Assembly: GCF_001881565.1 (NCBI RefSeq)
Contig: NZ_MPDJ01000010.1
Location: 62,001-126,000 of the forward strand
Length of the DNA stretch: 64,000 bases
Origin: Eisenbergiella tayi
Lineage (GTDB): Bacteria; Bacillota; Clostridia; Lachnospirales; Lachnospiraceae
Direction of reading: 5' to 3'
Shown: positions 18,667-26,568 of the stretch, piece by piece
How the letters are laid out: every line of letters begins with the position of its first letter
Numbering within the stretch: the first letter of the stretch is position 1
Notes under the pieces: model-generated
What the model saw: the letters and a program-made list of their open reading frames with translations, nothing else
The model's database searches: none
What the model was told of the DNA's origin: nothing
Made by a program: the position numbers and the translations under genes

Positions 18667-19320
18667 TTATTCTTCCTCATCTATATCATGTTCTTTTTCA
18701 TACTGGTTAATCATGTAAGACAGCTTAATCAGGCTGTCCGACAGATGTACATTTTCCACCTGAACACTGTCCGGCACGTCCAAATCCACATGGGCAAAAT
18801 TCCATATAGCCTTGATTCCCATACCTACCAGCTTTTCCGCAGTAGCCACCGCACTTTCCTTAGGTATGGTAAGAACGGCAATATCGATATTATTGTCCTT
18901 GACAAATTCCTGCATTTCCTCCATCGGACGAACCTTCATCCCCCGGATCATTTTACCATGAAGCTTTTCATTAATATCAAAGATTCCTGTAAAAATAAAT
19001 CCCCTGCGTTCAAAATTCATATAATTTGCCAGAGCCTGTCCCAGGTTGCCCGCTCCGATAATTATCAAGTGATGTTTTTTATCCAGTCCGAGTATCTTGC
19101 CGATTTCCGAGTACAGATACTCCACATTATAGCCATAGCCCTGCTGTCCGAAGCCGCCGAAATTATTAAAGTCCTGACGTATCTGGGATGCGGTCACGTG
19201 CATGAGCCTGCTCAGCTCCTGAGAGGAAATACGCTCCACACCGCTGTCCTTCAATTCACCAAGGTACCTGAAATATCTGGGAAGACGTGCTATTACTGCC
19301 TGAGAAATTTCTTTATCCAA
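18667..19320 (-). CDS. rex: Redox-sensing transcriptional repressor Rex
   Basis: 217 residues. An N-terminal winged helix (RISSQELSRLMHVTASQIR, then QDFNNFGGFGQQGYGYNV) binds DNA, and a Rossmann domain (LIIIGAGNLGQALANY) senses the NADH/NAD ratio. Rex represses fermentative and electron-transfer genes until NADH rises. The start is a TTG at 19320: GGAGG lies 9 nt upstream and MDKEISQAVIARLPRY is the normal family N-terminus. A consensus promoter is 45 bp upstream, and the first inverted-repeat element begins just beyond it. Confidence 0.97.
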   Translation of the reverse strand: MDKEISQAVIARLPRYFRYLGELKDSGVERISSQELSRLMHVTASQIRQDFNNFGGFGQQGYGYNVEYLYSEIGKILGLDKKHHLIIIGAGNLGQALANYMNFERRGFIFTGIFDINEKLHGKMIRGMKVRPMEEMQEFVKDNNIDIAVLTIPKESAVATAEKLVGMGIKAIWNFAHVDLDVPDSVQVENVHLSDSLIKLSYMINQYEKEHDIDEEE

Positions 19321-19364
19321 TACTTTACGCCTCCAATAATAAAATCAAATCGTTTACCTGTTTT

Positions 19365-19393
19365 ATTATAGACGTATGTTAAAAAAATGTCAA
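19365..19393 (-). promoter_or_regulatory. rex promoter (sigma-A consensus)
   Basis: On the minus strand TTGACA (19393-19388) and TATAAT (19370-19365) are separated by exactly 17 bp. Both hexamers match the consensus completely. The left end of the inverted-repeat element (19411) is 17 bp upstream of the -35 box. Confidence 0.85.
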
Positions 19394-19410
19394 TGAATTA
19401 GTTCACTTGA

Positions 19411-19677
19411 GGGTGCAGATAAAAAAACCGGGTGAGAGCCGCCGTGTCCCCAGCCCCGCCGTCCGCCCGTGCGTGCCGTGGTCCTGCAAGGTTCCTTACT
19501 GGGGACGCTTTCGCTCGGATAAGCACGCAGCGGTACTAAGGCTGCAAAAGACGCAGCCTAAGGACCGGCGCGCTTATGACGCCCCGTACAGGAATCCTTG
19601 CAGGACCACGGCACGCACGGGCGGACGGCAGGGGCTGGGGACACGGCGGCTCTCACCCGGTATTTTTATCTGCACCC
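19411..19677. repeat. Large inverted-repeat element, copy 1 (267 bp) with conserved core
   Basis: Left arm 19411-19491 (81 nt) and right arm 19596-19677 (82 nt) are reverse complements except for one A/A opposition and one extra base. The ends are GGGTGCAGATAAAA / TTTTATCTGCACCC. Inside are shorter stems. TTCCT (19492-19496) pairs with AGGAA (19590-19594), and GGGG (19501-19504) with CCCC (19582-19585). ATAAGC/GCTTAT (19519-19524/19572-19577) and CGC/GCG continue the stack, followed by CGGT/ACCG. The apex is GGCTGC/GCAGCC with a 7-nt loop (19546-19552). The element lies between the -35 boxes of rex and the ABC-F gene. TTCACTTGA (19402-19410) and TTTACTTGA (19678-19686) flank it directly, 8 of 9 identical, a possible target duplication. 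See copy 2 at 44163. Confidence 0.93.
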
Positions 19678-19682
19678 TTTAC

Positions 19683-19711
19683 TTGACAGTGTGTTATTTC
19701 AACGGTAAACT
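19683..19711 (+). promoter_or_regulatory. Promoter of the ABC-F gene
   Basis: TTGACA (19683-19688), 17-bp spacer, TAAACT (19706-19711). The -35 box starts 5 bp after the inverted-repeat element and overlaps the possible 9-bp target duplication, so insertion of the element would have changed everything upstream of this promoter. Confidence 0.7.
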
Positions 19712-19754
19712 TGTAAATGTTCAGACGAGAATAATAAGTTAAAGAGGTGTTTCG

Positions 19755-21698
19755 ATGATACTATCCTGTCAGAATATAAATAAGGCATTTCATGAAAAGC
19801 AGGTTTTCAAAAACTGCTCCTTTCATATAGAAGATCACGAGAAAGCTGCTATTGTAGGAATTAACGGCGCTGGAAAGACCACCCTTCTCCGCATTATTGT
19901 CGGCGAGTTGGAGGCTGACAGCGGGCAGGTTGTTTTCGGGAAGGACACTTCCTATGGTTATCTCGCCCAGAATGCGGAGACGGACGGTGAGAATACGATA
20001 TATGATGAACTGCTGGAAGTAAAAAAGGACGTCATCCTACTGGAAGAAAAAATCCGCAGCTGTGAACTGGAAATGAAGCATGTGGAGGGCGATGCCCTCA
20101 CCGCCCTCATGGAACAATACGCGCTTTATACCCATCAGTTTGAGCAGGCGGACGGCTACAGCTATAAAAGTGAAATCACCGGAGTATTAAAAGGACTGGG
20201 ATTTACCGAGGAAGAATTTTCCAAACAGGCCTCCACTCTTTCCGGAGGACAGAAAACCCGTGTCGCCCTGGGAAAGCTTCTGCTTCGCAAACCCGATCTG
20301 ATAATACTGGATGAGCCTACCAACCATCTGGACATGTCTTCCATCGCCTGGCTGGAAAACTATCTGCTGAATTATAAGGGGGCTGTGCTCATCGTTTCCC
20401 ATGACCGGTATTTTCTGGATAAAATAGCCTCTAAGATCATTGAAATAGACGGCACGGAGGTATCTGTCTTCTCCGGTAACTATTCCGACTATGCGGTTAA
20501 AAAAGAACAGCTGCGTGCCGCCAGATGGAACGCCTATATGAATCAGCAGCAGGAAATAAAGCATCAGGAAGCGGTTATAGAAAAATTACGTTCCTTTAAC
20601 CGGGAAAAATCCATCCGGCGGGCCGAAAGCCGGGAAAAAATGCTGCAGAAAATAGACGTACTGGAAAAGCCCACGGAAACCAGGGCGGATATGCGAATGG
20701 AACTCACTCCGCGTATTATGAGCGGCAATGATGTCATGCAGGTGGAAGGCCTGGCAAAAGCCTTCGGATCTGAAAAACTGTTCGACAATCTTTCCTTTGC
20801 CTTAAAGCGCGGTGAACATGTGGCAATCATCGGTGATAACGGTACCGGGAAAACCACTATTTTAAAGATCATTAACGGCCTTGTGGAACAGGATGCCGGT
20901 GAAATCAAGCTGGGTTCCAAGGTACATATCGGTTATTATGATCAGGAGCATCATGTGCTTCACCCGGACAAGACCTTATTTGAAGAAATATCGGACGAAT
21001 ATCCGACTCTCACGAATACGGAAATCCGAAATGTACTCGCTGCCTTCCTCTTTACCGGTGATGATGTATTCAAACAGATAAAAATGCTCTCCGGCGGGGA
21101 ACGGGGACGTGTTTCCCTGGCAAAGCTGATGCTTTCAGAAGCCAATTTCCTTATCCTGGACGAGCCTACCAACCATCTTGATATCATGAGCAAGGAAATC
21201 CTGGAGGATGCCATCAACAGCTACAGCGGCACTGTCCTCTATGTTTCCCATGACCGCTATTTTATCAACCGCACCGCATCCCGGATTCTGGAGCTGGAAA
21301 ACGGTTCTTTTACCGGATATCTTGGCAATTATGATTATTATCTGGAAAAGAAGGCGGAAAATACTCTCTCTGTTCCGGAAACAGACGGAGCGTTTCCTCC
21401 GGCTGCCGGAGGAAGCAGGGAAGGCAATCCCTCCTCCTCTGCCGCTTCAAGCCTGAAACAGGACTGGCAGTCCCAAAAAGAGGCGCTTGCCGCGCAGCGC
21501 AAAAAGGAAAATGCCCTGAAACGCTGTGAATCAGAGATCGAACGTCTGGAAAAACGCAGTATGGAAATTGATGAAGAAATGACGCGTCCCGACGTATGCA
21601 CTAATGTTGCAAAACTGCAGGAATTAGCCAGAGAGAAAGAACAAATCGAAGAAAATCTTCTGCTTCAGATGGAAGAATGGGAAAGCCTGTCGGATTAA
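19755..21698 (+). CDS. ABC-F family ATPase (ribosome-associated type)
   Basis: 647 residues with two ATP-binding cassettes and no membrane segments. Walker A motifs are GINGAGKTTLL (near residue 36) and GDNGTGKTTIL (near residue 361). The signatures are LSGGQKTRVALGKL and LSGGERGRVSLAKL, each followed by DEPTNHLD. A charged linker between the cassettes and a C-terminal coiled coil complete the ABC-F plan. Such proteins act on the ribosome; some protect it from antibiotics, others rescue stalled translation. The sequence looks closest to the YdiF-type housekeeping group, so resistance should not be assumed. AGAGGTG precedes the ATG. Confidence 0.92.
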   Translation: MILSCQNINKAFHEKQVFKNCSFHIEDHEKAAIVGINGAGKTTLLRIIVGELEADSGQVVFGKDTSYGYLAQNAETDGENTIYDELLEVKKDVILLEEKIRSCELEMKHVEGDALTALMEQYALYTHQFEQADGYSYKSEITGVLKGLGFTEEEFSKQASTLSGGQKTRVALGKLLLRKPDLIILDEPTNHLDMSSIAWLENYLLNYKGAVLIVSHDRYFLDKIASKIIEIDGTEVSVFSGNYSDYAVKKEQLRAARWNAYMNQQQEIKHQEAVIEKLRSFNREKSIRRAESREKMLQKIDVLEKPTETRADMRMELTPRIMSGNDVMQVEGLAKAFGSEKLFDNLSFALKRGEHVAIIGDNGTGKTTILKIINGLVEQDAGEIKLGSKVHIGYYDQEHHVLHPDKTLFEEISDEYPTLTNTEIRNVLAAFLFTGDDVFKQIKMLSGGERGRVSLAKLMLSEANFLILDEPTNHLDIMSKEILEDAINSYSGTVLYVSHDRYFINRTASRILELENGSFTGYLGNYDYYLEKKAENTLSVPETDGAFPPAAGGSREGNPSSSAASSLKQDWQSQKEALAAQRKKENALKRCESEIERLEKRSMEIDEEMTRPDVCTNVAKLQELAREKEQIEENLLLQMEEWESLSD

Positions 21699-21720
21699 TT
21701 CCGGCAGGCTTCATTAATTT
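21684..21720 (+). terminator. Probable terminator of the ABC-F gene, overlapping its stop codon
   Basis: AGCCTGTCGG (21684-21693) and CCGGCAGGCT (21701-21710) form a stem with one G-T pair; the TAA stop lies in the loop. The following TCATTAATTT is only a weak T tract. Confidence 0.55.
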
Positions 21721-21744
21721 CTGTATTCATGTACAATCTGGAAC

Positions 21745-22158
21745 TCACCCGTTATTTTCAGGCTTTTTCTCAATAAATATCTTTCTGGTAATAAAATTAT
21801 AAACCATGACAACTGCTGTCGCCGCAATTTTAACCAGCATGTAGGAGCGTTCCATATACTGATCCAACCAGGAGGTTCCTCCCCACATAATTACCTGGTT
21901 GATGCCAAGGCCGATAATACTGAGGATAAGGAATATGACAAATTGCTTCGCCTTATTCGCTTCCTTGTCTGCATCGAATACAACGGTAATGCTCAGGATA
22001 TAATTCACAATCACCGAAACGGAGAAGGAAATTCCGCTGGAAATAACAGAGGATATCCCGCATAGTTCTGTCAGCGCAACCATGATGCCATAATCGATAA
22101 AAAAGCACAAAAATCCTACTACTCCAAATTTTAATATCTGTTGTATCAGTTTTTTCAT
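21745..22158 (-). CDS. GtrA-family membrane protein
   Basis: 137 residues with four membrane segments. The sequence LKFGVVGFLCFFIDYGIM followed by SGISFSVSVIVNYILS is typical of GtrA-like proteins, which are thought to help move polyprenyl-linked sugars across the membrane or assist glycosylation of surface polymers. The tail FITRKIFIEKK is the usual end. It is convergent with the ABC-F gene and not clearly in an operon with icd. Its sugar partner cannot be told from the context. Confidence 0.85.
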   Translation of the reverse strand: MKKLIQQILKFGVVGFLCFFIDYGIMVALTELCGISSVISSGISFSVSVIVNYILSITVVFDADKEANKAKQFVIFLILSIIGLGINQVIMWGGTSWLDQYMERSYMLVKIAATAVVMVYNFITRKIFIEKKPENNG

Positions 22159-22324
22159 TTTTCTTCTGCCCCTTACTTAGTGTTCTAAAGTACCAGCACG
22201 TAATACTGTAACACCTTTTTCGTAAGGAATCAAGCCGTTGTTTTTATCGAAATGCTTCATCTGCTGCGATTCCGTCCGTAATTCCGAATTTAGACATTTG
22301 TGATATCAGCCTTTTATAGGCAGA
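22159..22324. other. Gap downstream of icd, no gene supported
   Basis: 166 bp without a convincing gene or strong terminator. On the minus strand a 23-codon frame ending at TAA near 22178 reads like the end of a protein (IPYEKGVTVLRAGTLEH), but nothing ahead of it supports a gene. It might be a remnant. Confidence 0.3.
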
Positions 22325-23533
22325 CTACAGGATAGCTTCCAGCTGTTTGCGGATGGCTCCGATAAAGTCATGACTGTTCAGTACAGTAACATCCTTCAGA
22401 GTTGTAATCTGAGCCAAATCCTTAGTCATTACACCATTTTCAATCGTAGCAAGCGTTGCCTTCTCCAGTTTATCTGCAAACTTCTCCAATTCCGGAATGG
22501 CATCCAGTTCGCCGCGCTTTCTCAGAGCACCCGTCCAGGCAAAAATAGTAGCAACAGGATTAGTAGAGGTTTCCTCCCCTTTCAGATATTTGTAATAATG
22601 TCTCTGAACGGTTCCATGAGCTGCCTCATATTCATAAATTCCTTCCGGTGAAACCAGTACGGAGGTCATCATGGCCAAAGAACCAAAGGCAGATGAAACC
22701 ATATCGCTCATTACATCTCCGTCATAATTCTTGCATGCCCATATAAACCCGCCTTTAGCCTTCATTATACGGGCAACTATATCGTCAATAAGGCTATAGA
22801 AATATTCCAGCCCCAGTTCATCAAATTTTTCTTTATATTCCTGTTCATATACTTCCTGGAAAATATCCTTGAAGGTATGATCGTATTTTTTGGAGATAGT
22901 ATCCTTGGTACCGAACCACAGATCCTGCTTTGTACTCACTGCATACTGGAAACATGCCCGTGCAAAACTGGTGATAGATGCTTTGGTATTATGTACACCC
23001 TGAATAATGCCTGCGTCCTTGAAGTCATGAATAGTTTCTCTGAATACATTCCCGTCTTTATCAGTAAATACAAGTTCTGCTTTACCGGCTCCCTCTATTT
23101 TCATTTCCACGTTCTTATATACATCACCGTAGGCATGACGCGCAATTGTGATAGGCTTTTCCCAGTTCCTGACACAAGGCTCAATCCCTTTCACCACAAT
23201 AGGAGCACGGAATACCGTACCATCAAGAATGGAGCGGATCGTTCCGTTAGGGCTCTTCCACATTTCCTTCAGGTTATATTCACTCATACGGGCGCCGTTG
23301 GGAGTGATGGTGGCACACTTTACGGCAACGCCGTATTTTTTGGTAGCTTCTGCAGAATCGACAGTAACCTGGTCATTTGTTTCATTCCTGTGTTCCAGCC
23401 CGAGATCATAATATTCTGTCTTCAGATCCACAAAGGGAAGCAGCAGCTCGTCTTTGATCATTTTCCACAGAATCCGGGTCATTTCATCCCCGTCCATCTC
23501 TACCAAAGGTGTGTTCATCGCAATTTTATTCAT
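22325..23533 (-). CDS. icd: NADP-dependent isocitrate dehydrogenase
   Basis: Oxidises isocitrate to 2-oxoglutarate. The 402-residue product belongs to the dimeric eukaryote-like IDH group (ANTPLVEMDGDEMTRILWK region; HAYGDVYKN; ACKNYDGDVMSDMVSSAFG; EAAHGTVQRHYYKY). This group uses NADP. AGGAG lies 9 nt ahead of the ATG. It is the third gene of a tight operon: the Re-citrate-synthase-like gene, the GntR gene 3 bp later, and icd 3 bp after that. The operon therefore provides the citrate-to-2-oxoglutarate arm for glutamate synthesis, except that no aconitase gene is present in the window. Confidence 0.95.
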   Translation of the reverse strand: MNKIAMNTPLVEMDGDEMTRILWKMIKDELLLPFVDLKTEYYDLGLEHRNETNDQVTVDSAEATKKYGVAVKCATITPNGARMSEYNLKEMWKSPNGTIRSILDGTVFRAPIVVKGIEPCVRNWEKPITIARHAYGDVYKNVEMKIEGAGKAELVFTDKDGNVFRETIHDFKDAGIIQGVHNTKASITSFARACFQYAVSTKQDLWFGTKDTISKKYDHTFKDIFQEVYEQEYKEKFDELGLEYFYSLIDDIVARIMKAKGGFIWACKNYDGDVMSDMVSSAFGSLAMMTSVLVSPEGIYEYEAAHGTVQRHYYKYLKGEETSTNPVATIFAWTGALRKRGELDAIPELEKFADKLEKATLATIENGVMTKDLAQITTLKDVTVLNSHDFIGAIRKQLEAIL

Positions 23534-23536
23534 TCT

Positions 23537-24301
23537 TTACATCTCCTGTTCCGCCCGGGTCTCATCCCCGGACTCATTTTCTTCATAAGCCTCGTAGAGT
23601 CCGCTTTTAACCATGTTCTGGTAAGCCTTGCGGATATGGGCATTCGCGAGCTGTTCGGCCAGATCCGCATCACGCAGCTTAATCGCCTCCATAATCTGAC
23701 GGTGTTCAGCATTGGACTGTACGCCCCGGGCATCATCCGATAATGTTTTTTTCCTGACACGCAGTACATATTCATGGAATTCCCTCAGCACATGCTCCAG
23801 CATTTTGCTGTTGGATGCTTCGTACAGAATGTCATGAAAACGGTTATCCAGCTCCGCCAGCTGCTCGGCATGGCCTTTTCCGGCATGGAATTCGGATAAA
23901 TAGATGTTCTCTTCCATCTCCTCCATCTGTTCCCTGCTGATGTTCTCTGTGGCCCATCTGGCGCAGAGTCCCTCCAGCAGAGAGCGGATGGCATAAATAT
24001 CCTCTACATCCTTTACCGTAATACCGGTAACATAGGCTCCCTTGTTCGGAACTATCTGAAGCAGCCCTTCCAACTCCAGCTGACGGAAGGCTTCCCGCAC
24101 CGGTGTACGGCTTACGCCTAATTCATCGCCGATCGCAGCTTCCCGCAGTTCCTCGTTTTCCTTGTATTTCCCGCTCAGGATATCCTCCCTGAGCTTATGA
24201 AAGACACGGCCCCGAAGGGAATACTTATCCGTGACTTCATTTTGAACAGAAGGATGGCCCGCGGAGCGCGGCATCCTTTGTTTTGCATCTTTGTCACCCA
24301 T
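23537..24301 (-). CDS. GntR-family regulator, FadR/FCD type
   Basis: 254 residues. The N-terminal winged helix (LREDILSGKYKENEELREA, then LGVSRTPVREAFRQLELEG) is followed by an all-helical FCD ligand domain (about residues 95-235). An N-terminal extension of about 25 residues is basic. Since it is encoded between the citrate-synthase-like gene and icd with 3-bp gaps, it probably controls this operon. The 28-bp palindrome over the operon promoter contains TTGTATACAA, a shape typical of GntR-FCD operators. The ligand is unknown; citrate, isocitrate or another organic acid is a reasonable guess because FCD domains bind metal plus carboxylates. Confidence 0.9.
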   Translation of the reverse strand: MGDKDAKQRMPRSAGHPSVQNEVTDKYSLRGRVFHKLREDILSGKYKENEELREAAIGDELGVSRTPVREAFRQLELEGLLQIVPNKGAYVTGITVKDVEDIYAIRSLLEGLCARWATENISREQMEEMEENIYLSEFHAGKGHAEQLAELDNRFHDILYEASNSKMLEHVLREFHEYVLRVRKKTLSDDARGVQSNAEHRQIMEAIKLRDADLAEQLANAHIRKAYQNMVKSGLYEAYEENESGDETRAEQEM

Positions 24302-24304
24302 ATT

Positions 24305-25750
24305 TTACCTGTCCAGCTTTCCTGCCGCGTTTTTTTGGCTGCCGCCCAAGCTTATGCCAAGTTTTTCGCAGGCGTTATCAATTACTTTAATCAATTCCTC
24401 ATCCGTCAGTACAGTTACACGTCCGCCGGCATATTCTTCGTCCACCCAGTCCTTTACCTCATGCACCAGTTCTGAGGTTTTGCTTACCTGATCTTCTTCC
24501 TTCAGACGGTAATAGGTATTGATCCAGTGGGCGATACCCGCAAGTCCGGATGTATTGGATACCGCACAGATAACAGGCCTGTTTAAAAACTTCTCCGTAT
24601 CAAATATATTATAAATCTCTTCATTTTTCAAGAGGCCATCCGCATGGATCCCCGCTCTTGTCACATTGAAATTCTTTCCTACAAAGGGGGTTCTCTCCGG
24701 AATATGGTATCCGATTTCTTTTTCGTAATACTCCGCCAGCTCCGTGATAACCGTAGTATCCATTCCGTTCAAGTCCCCTTTAAGCTGTGCATATTCAAAT
24801 ACCATGGCTTCCAGAGGCGTATTTCCGGTACGTTCCCCTATGCCGAACAGAGACGCATTGACACCGGAGCATCCATACAGCCAGGCCGTGGTGGAATTGG
24901 ATACCGCTTTATAAAAATCATTATGGCCGTGCCACTCAATCAGGGCGTGGGGAACACCGGCATGGGTATGAATCGCATAAATAATGCCCGGCACGCTTCT
25001 GGGAATAACGGCTCCCGGATAATTTACCCCATATCCCATGGTATCGCAGGCACGGATCTTAATCGGAATCTTATATTCCTTCATGAGCTTCATCAGTTCG
25101 AGACAGAAGGGAACCACATAGCCGTAAATATCCGCCCGGGTGATATCCTCCAGATGGCATCTGGGGCTGATTCCTTCCTCAAGGCATTCCCGGATCACAC
25201 TCAGATAATGTTCCATGGCCTGCCGTCTGGTCATTTTCAGCTTCATGAAAATATGATAATCGGAACAGCTTACCAGAATACCTGTTTCTTTCATGCCAAT
25301 TTCCTTAACCAGCTTGAAATCCTCTTTGCTGGCACGGATCCAACTGGTCACTTCAGGGAACTGGTAGCCTCTTTCCATACATTTATAGACAGCATCCCTG
25401 TCCTTTTTGCTGTAAAGGAAAAACTCACAGGCCCGTATCATTCCATTAGGGCCCCCAAGCCGGTGCATATAATCATAAATATCCACAATCTGTTCCGTGG
25501 TATAGGGAGCGCGGGACTGCTGGCCGTCGCGGAAGGTAGTATCGGTAATCCAGATATCCTTAGGCATATTGTGAGGCACAATCCTGTCATTAAAAGGAAT
25601 CTTCGGAATCTCCGAATAAGGAAACATATTTCTGAAAACATTGGGTTTCTCGACATCATCCAGTATGTACATATGCTCTTCTATTTCCAGAAGATTATTT
25701 TTGTCATTCATGCTTACCGGACGGTTTGAAAAAGTTTCATTCGAATTCAT
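24305..25750 (-). CDS. DRE-TIM metallolyase, probable Re-citrate synthase
   Basis: 481 residues. DTTFRDGQQSRAPY is the metal- and substrate-binding signature of the isopropylmalate/homocitrate synthase family, and WHGHNDFYKA supplies the two metal-binding His. HADGLLKNEEIYNIF lies in the subdomain after the barrel. There is no LeuA regulatory domain. The close coupling to icd and the long N-terminal region before the barrel point to the clostridial Re-citrate synthase, which replaces the usual Si-type enzyme in some anaerobes. A 2-isopropylmalate or homocitrate synthase role is less likely without leu or lys genes nearby. GGAGAGG precedes the ATG. Promoter and palindromic operator are at 25841-25877. 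Confidence 0.78.
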   Translation of the reverse strand: MNSNETFSNRPVSMNDKNNLLEIEEHMYILDDVEKPNVFRNMFPYSEIPKIPFNDRIVPHNMPKDIWITDTTFRDGQQSRAPYTTEQIVDIYDYMHRLGGPNGMIRACEFFLYSKKDRDAVYKCMERGYQFPEVTSWIRASKEDFKLVKEIGMKETGILVSCSDYHIFMKLKMTRRQAMEHYLSVIRECLEEGISPRCHLEDITRADIYGYVVPFCLELMKLMKEYKIPIKIRACDTMGYGVNYPGAVIPRSVPGIIYAIHTHAGVPHALIEWHGHNDFYKAVSNSTTAWLYGCSGVNASLFGIGERTGNTPLEAMVFEYAQLKGDLNGMDTTVITELAEYYEKEIGYHIPERTPFVGKNFNVTRAGIHADGLLKNEEIYNIFDTEKFLNRPVICAVSNTSGLAGIAHWINTYYRLKEEDQVSKTSELVHEVKDWVDEEYAGGRVTVLTDEELIKVIDNACEKLGISLGGSQKNAAGKLDR

Positions 25751-25840
25751 GGCACCTCTCCATTTCTCAGGCCCTCAGAAGAAACAGTCATGGACTTCCG
25801 CTTCTCTTTCGGATACCTACTTATAGTTTATCCTTTAATC

Positions 25841-25877
25841 CATGTATAATTGTATACAATTATACATGTCCTGTCAA
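25841..25877 (-). promoter_or_regulatory. Promoter with overlapping 28-bp perfect palindrome (probable GntR operator)
   Basis: On the minus strand TTGACA (25877-25872) and TACAAT (25854-25849) are 17 bp apart. The palindrome occupies 25841-25868: CATGTATAATTGTA and its exact reverse complement. It covers the spacer and the -10 box, so a bound repressor would block RNA polymerase. The GntR-FCD protein encoded second in the operon is the obvious candidate, giving negative autoregulation (inference). Confidence 0.8.
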
Positions 25878-25920
25878 TAATTTTTTAATATGGCTGTTCC
25901 GAAAATCCTTATATTCAAGA

Positions 25921-25949
25921 AAAAACGGATGCCCGTGTTCAGCATCCGC
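25921..25949 (-). terminator. Intrinsic terminator of the GyrI-like gene
   Basis: CGGATGC (25927-25933) and GCATCCG (25943-25949) form the stem, with six T on the minus strand (25926-25921), 23 bp past the stop codon. Confidence 0.85.
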
Positions 25950-25971
25950 TATTTCCTGATTTAGAGATTTA

Positions 25972-26505
25972 TTATAAAATATAGTTTCCATAGTCAAGGG
26001 TAACATTTCCGTTTGCGTCTTTCTGTGTAAAACGCAAAGAATGATATCTCTCAAAAAAACAGTATGTATTTTCACCAGTGATATCGTTACGAAAACTGTT
26101 AAAACCATCCTCATCCAGTTTCTTGCATACTTCTCCATGGGCATCGCCATAAATCTCGCCGTTTTCTTCTTTGCCGCACACCCAACCCACTCCAATATTG
26201 CTTTCAGGGAGGTCTATGGAGGCATACCCCTCGGGTACCGCAGCATCAGCAGGGAAAAACAGGCCGATCCAATATGTGAAACCTGTCATATCTCCGTGCA
26301 TAGTCATCAACCCGATGGGAGATTCATCAAATGGTGCGGATAAAATGGCAGCTTTTAATTTGGAAAACCTGTCATTATTCATCCATTCGTCCCATTGCTT
26401 ACCAAAGCCGCCCGCAGAATCTCTGTCTTCGTTTGTATAGCAAGTACCAATAAACCGCAATGCAGGGAAATGTTCCTTGTAGACTTTTGTTATCTCGATT
26501 GACAT
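25972..26505 (-). CDS. GyrI-like / AraC effector-binding domain protein
   Basis: 177 residues from ATG 26505 (MSIEITKVYKEHFPALRFIG), with GGAGG 8 nt upstream. The pattern of a short N-terminal strand followed by a repeat of beta-alpha-beta-beta units, and the ending ENTYCFFERYHSLRF, fit stand-alone SOUL/GyrI-like small-molecule-binding domains. There is no DNA-binding domain. Such proteins may sequester or hydrolyse small cyclic compounds or bind gyrase; none of these is demonstrated here. The neighbour ogt is transcribed the same way with a 63-bp gap. Confidence 0.6.
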   Translation of the reverse strand: MSIEITKVYKEHFPALRFIGTCYTNEDRDSAGGFGKQWDEWMNNDRFSKLKAAILSAPFDESPIGLMTMHGDMTGFTYWIGLFFPADAAVPEGYASIDLPESNIGVGWVCGKEENGEIYGDAHGEVCKKLDEDGFNSFRNDITGENTYCFFERYHSLRFTQKDANGNVTLDYGNYIL

Positions 26506-26568
26506 ATTTTTCCTCCAGTTCAAATCTCATCAGCCATGCACTTCACAAAGCTGCTATACATATATTTT

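Noticed and set aside
19371..19393. Rex operator over the rex promoter
   Set aside because: TTGACAT...TTAACAT is only partly symmetric and does not fit the usual TTGTTAA/TTAACAA pattern well enough.
19411..19677. Inverted-repeat elements as integron attC sites, CRISPR or plain terminators
   Set aside because: No integrase, no repeated spacers, arms much longer than attC or terminator stems, and a conserved loop-rich core.
19407..19742. 111-codon frame across inverted-repeat copy 1, with a related frame in copy 2 (44314-44511)
   Set aside because: The shared peptide (TQPKDRR) comes from the conserved DNA core. The rest of the frame is palindrome arm, there is no ribosome binding site, and the peptides diverge where only base pairing is kept.
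19755..21698. ABC-F protein as an antibiotic resistance determinant
   Set aside because: Sequence resembles the widespread housekeeping group and no resistance context or mobile genes adjoin it.
22178..22260. Short gene downstream of icd
   Set aside because: Only about 23 codons, no ribosome binding site or recognised similarity; noted as a possible remnant.
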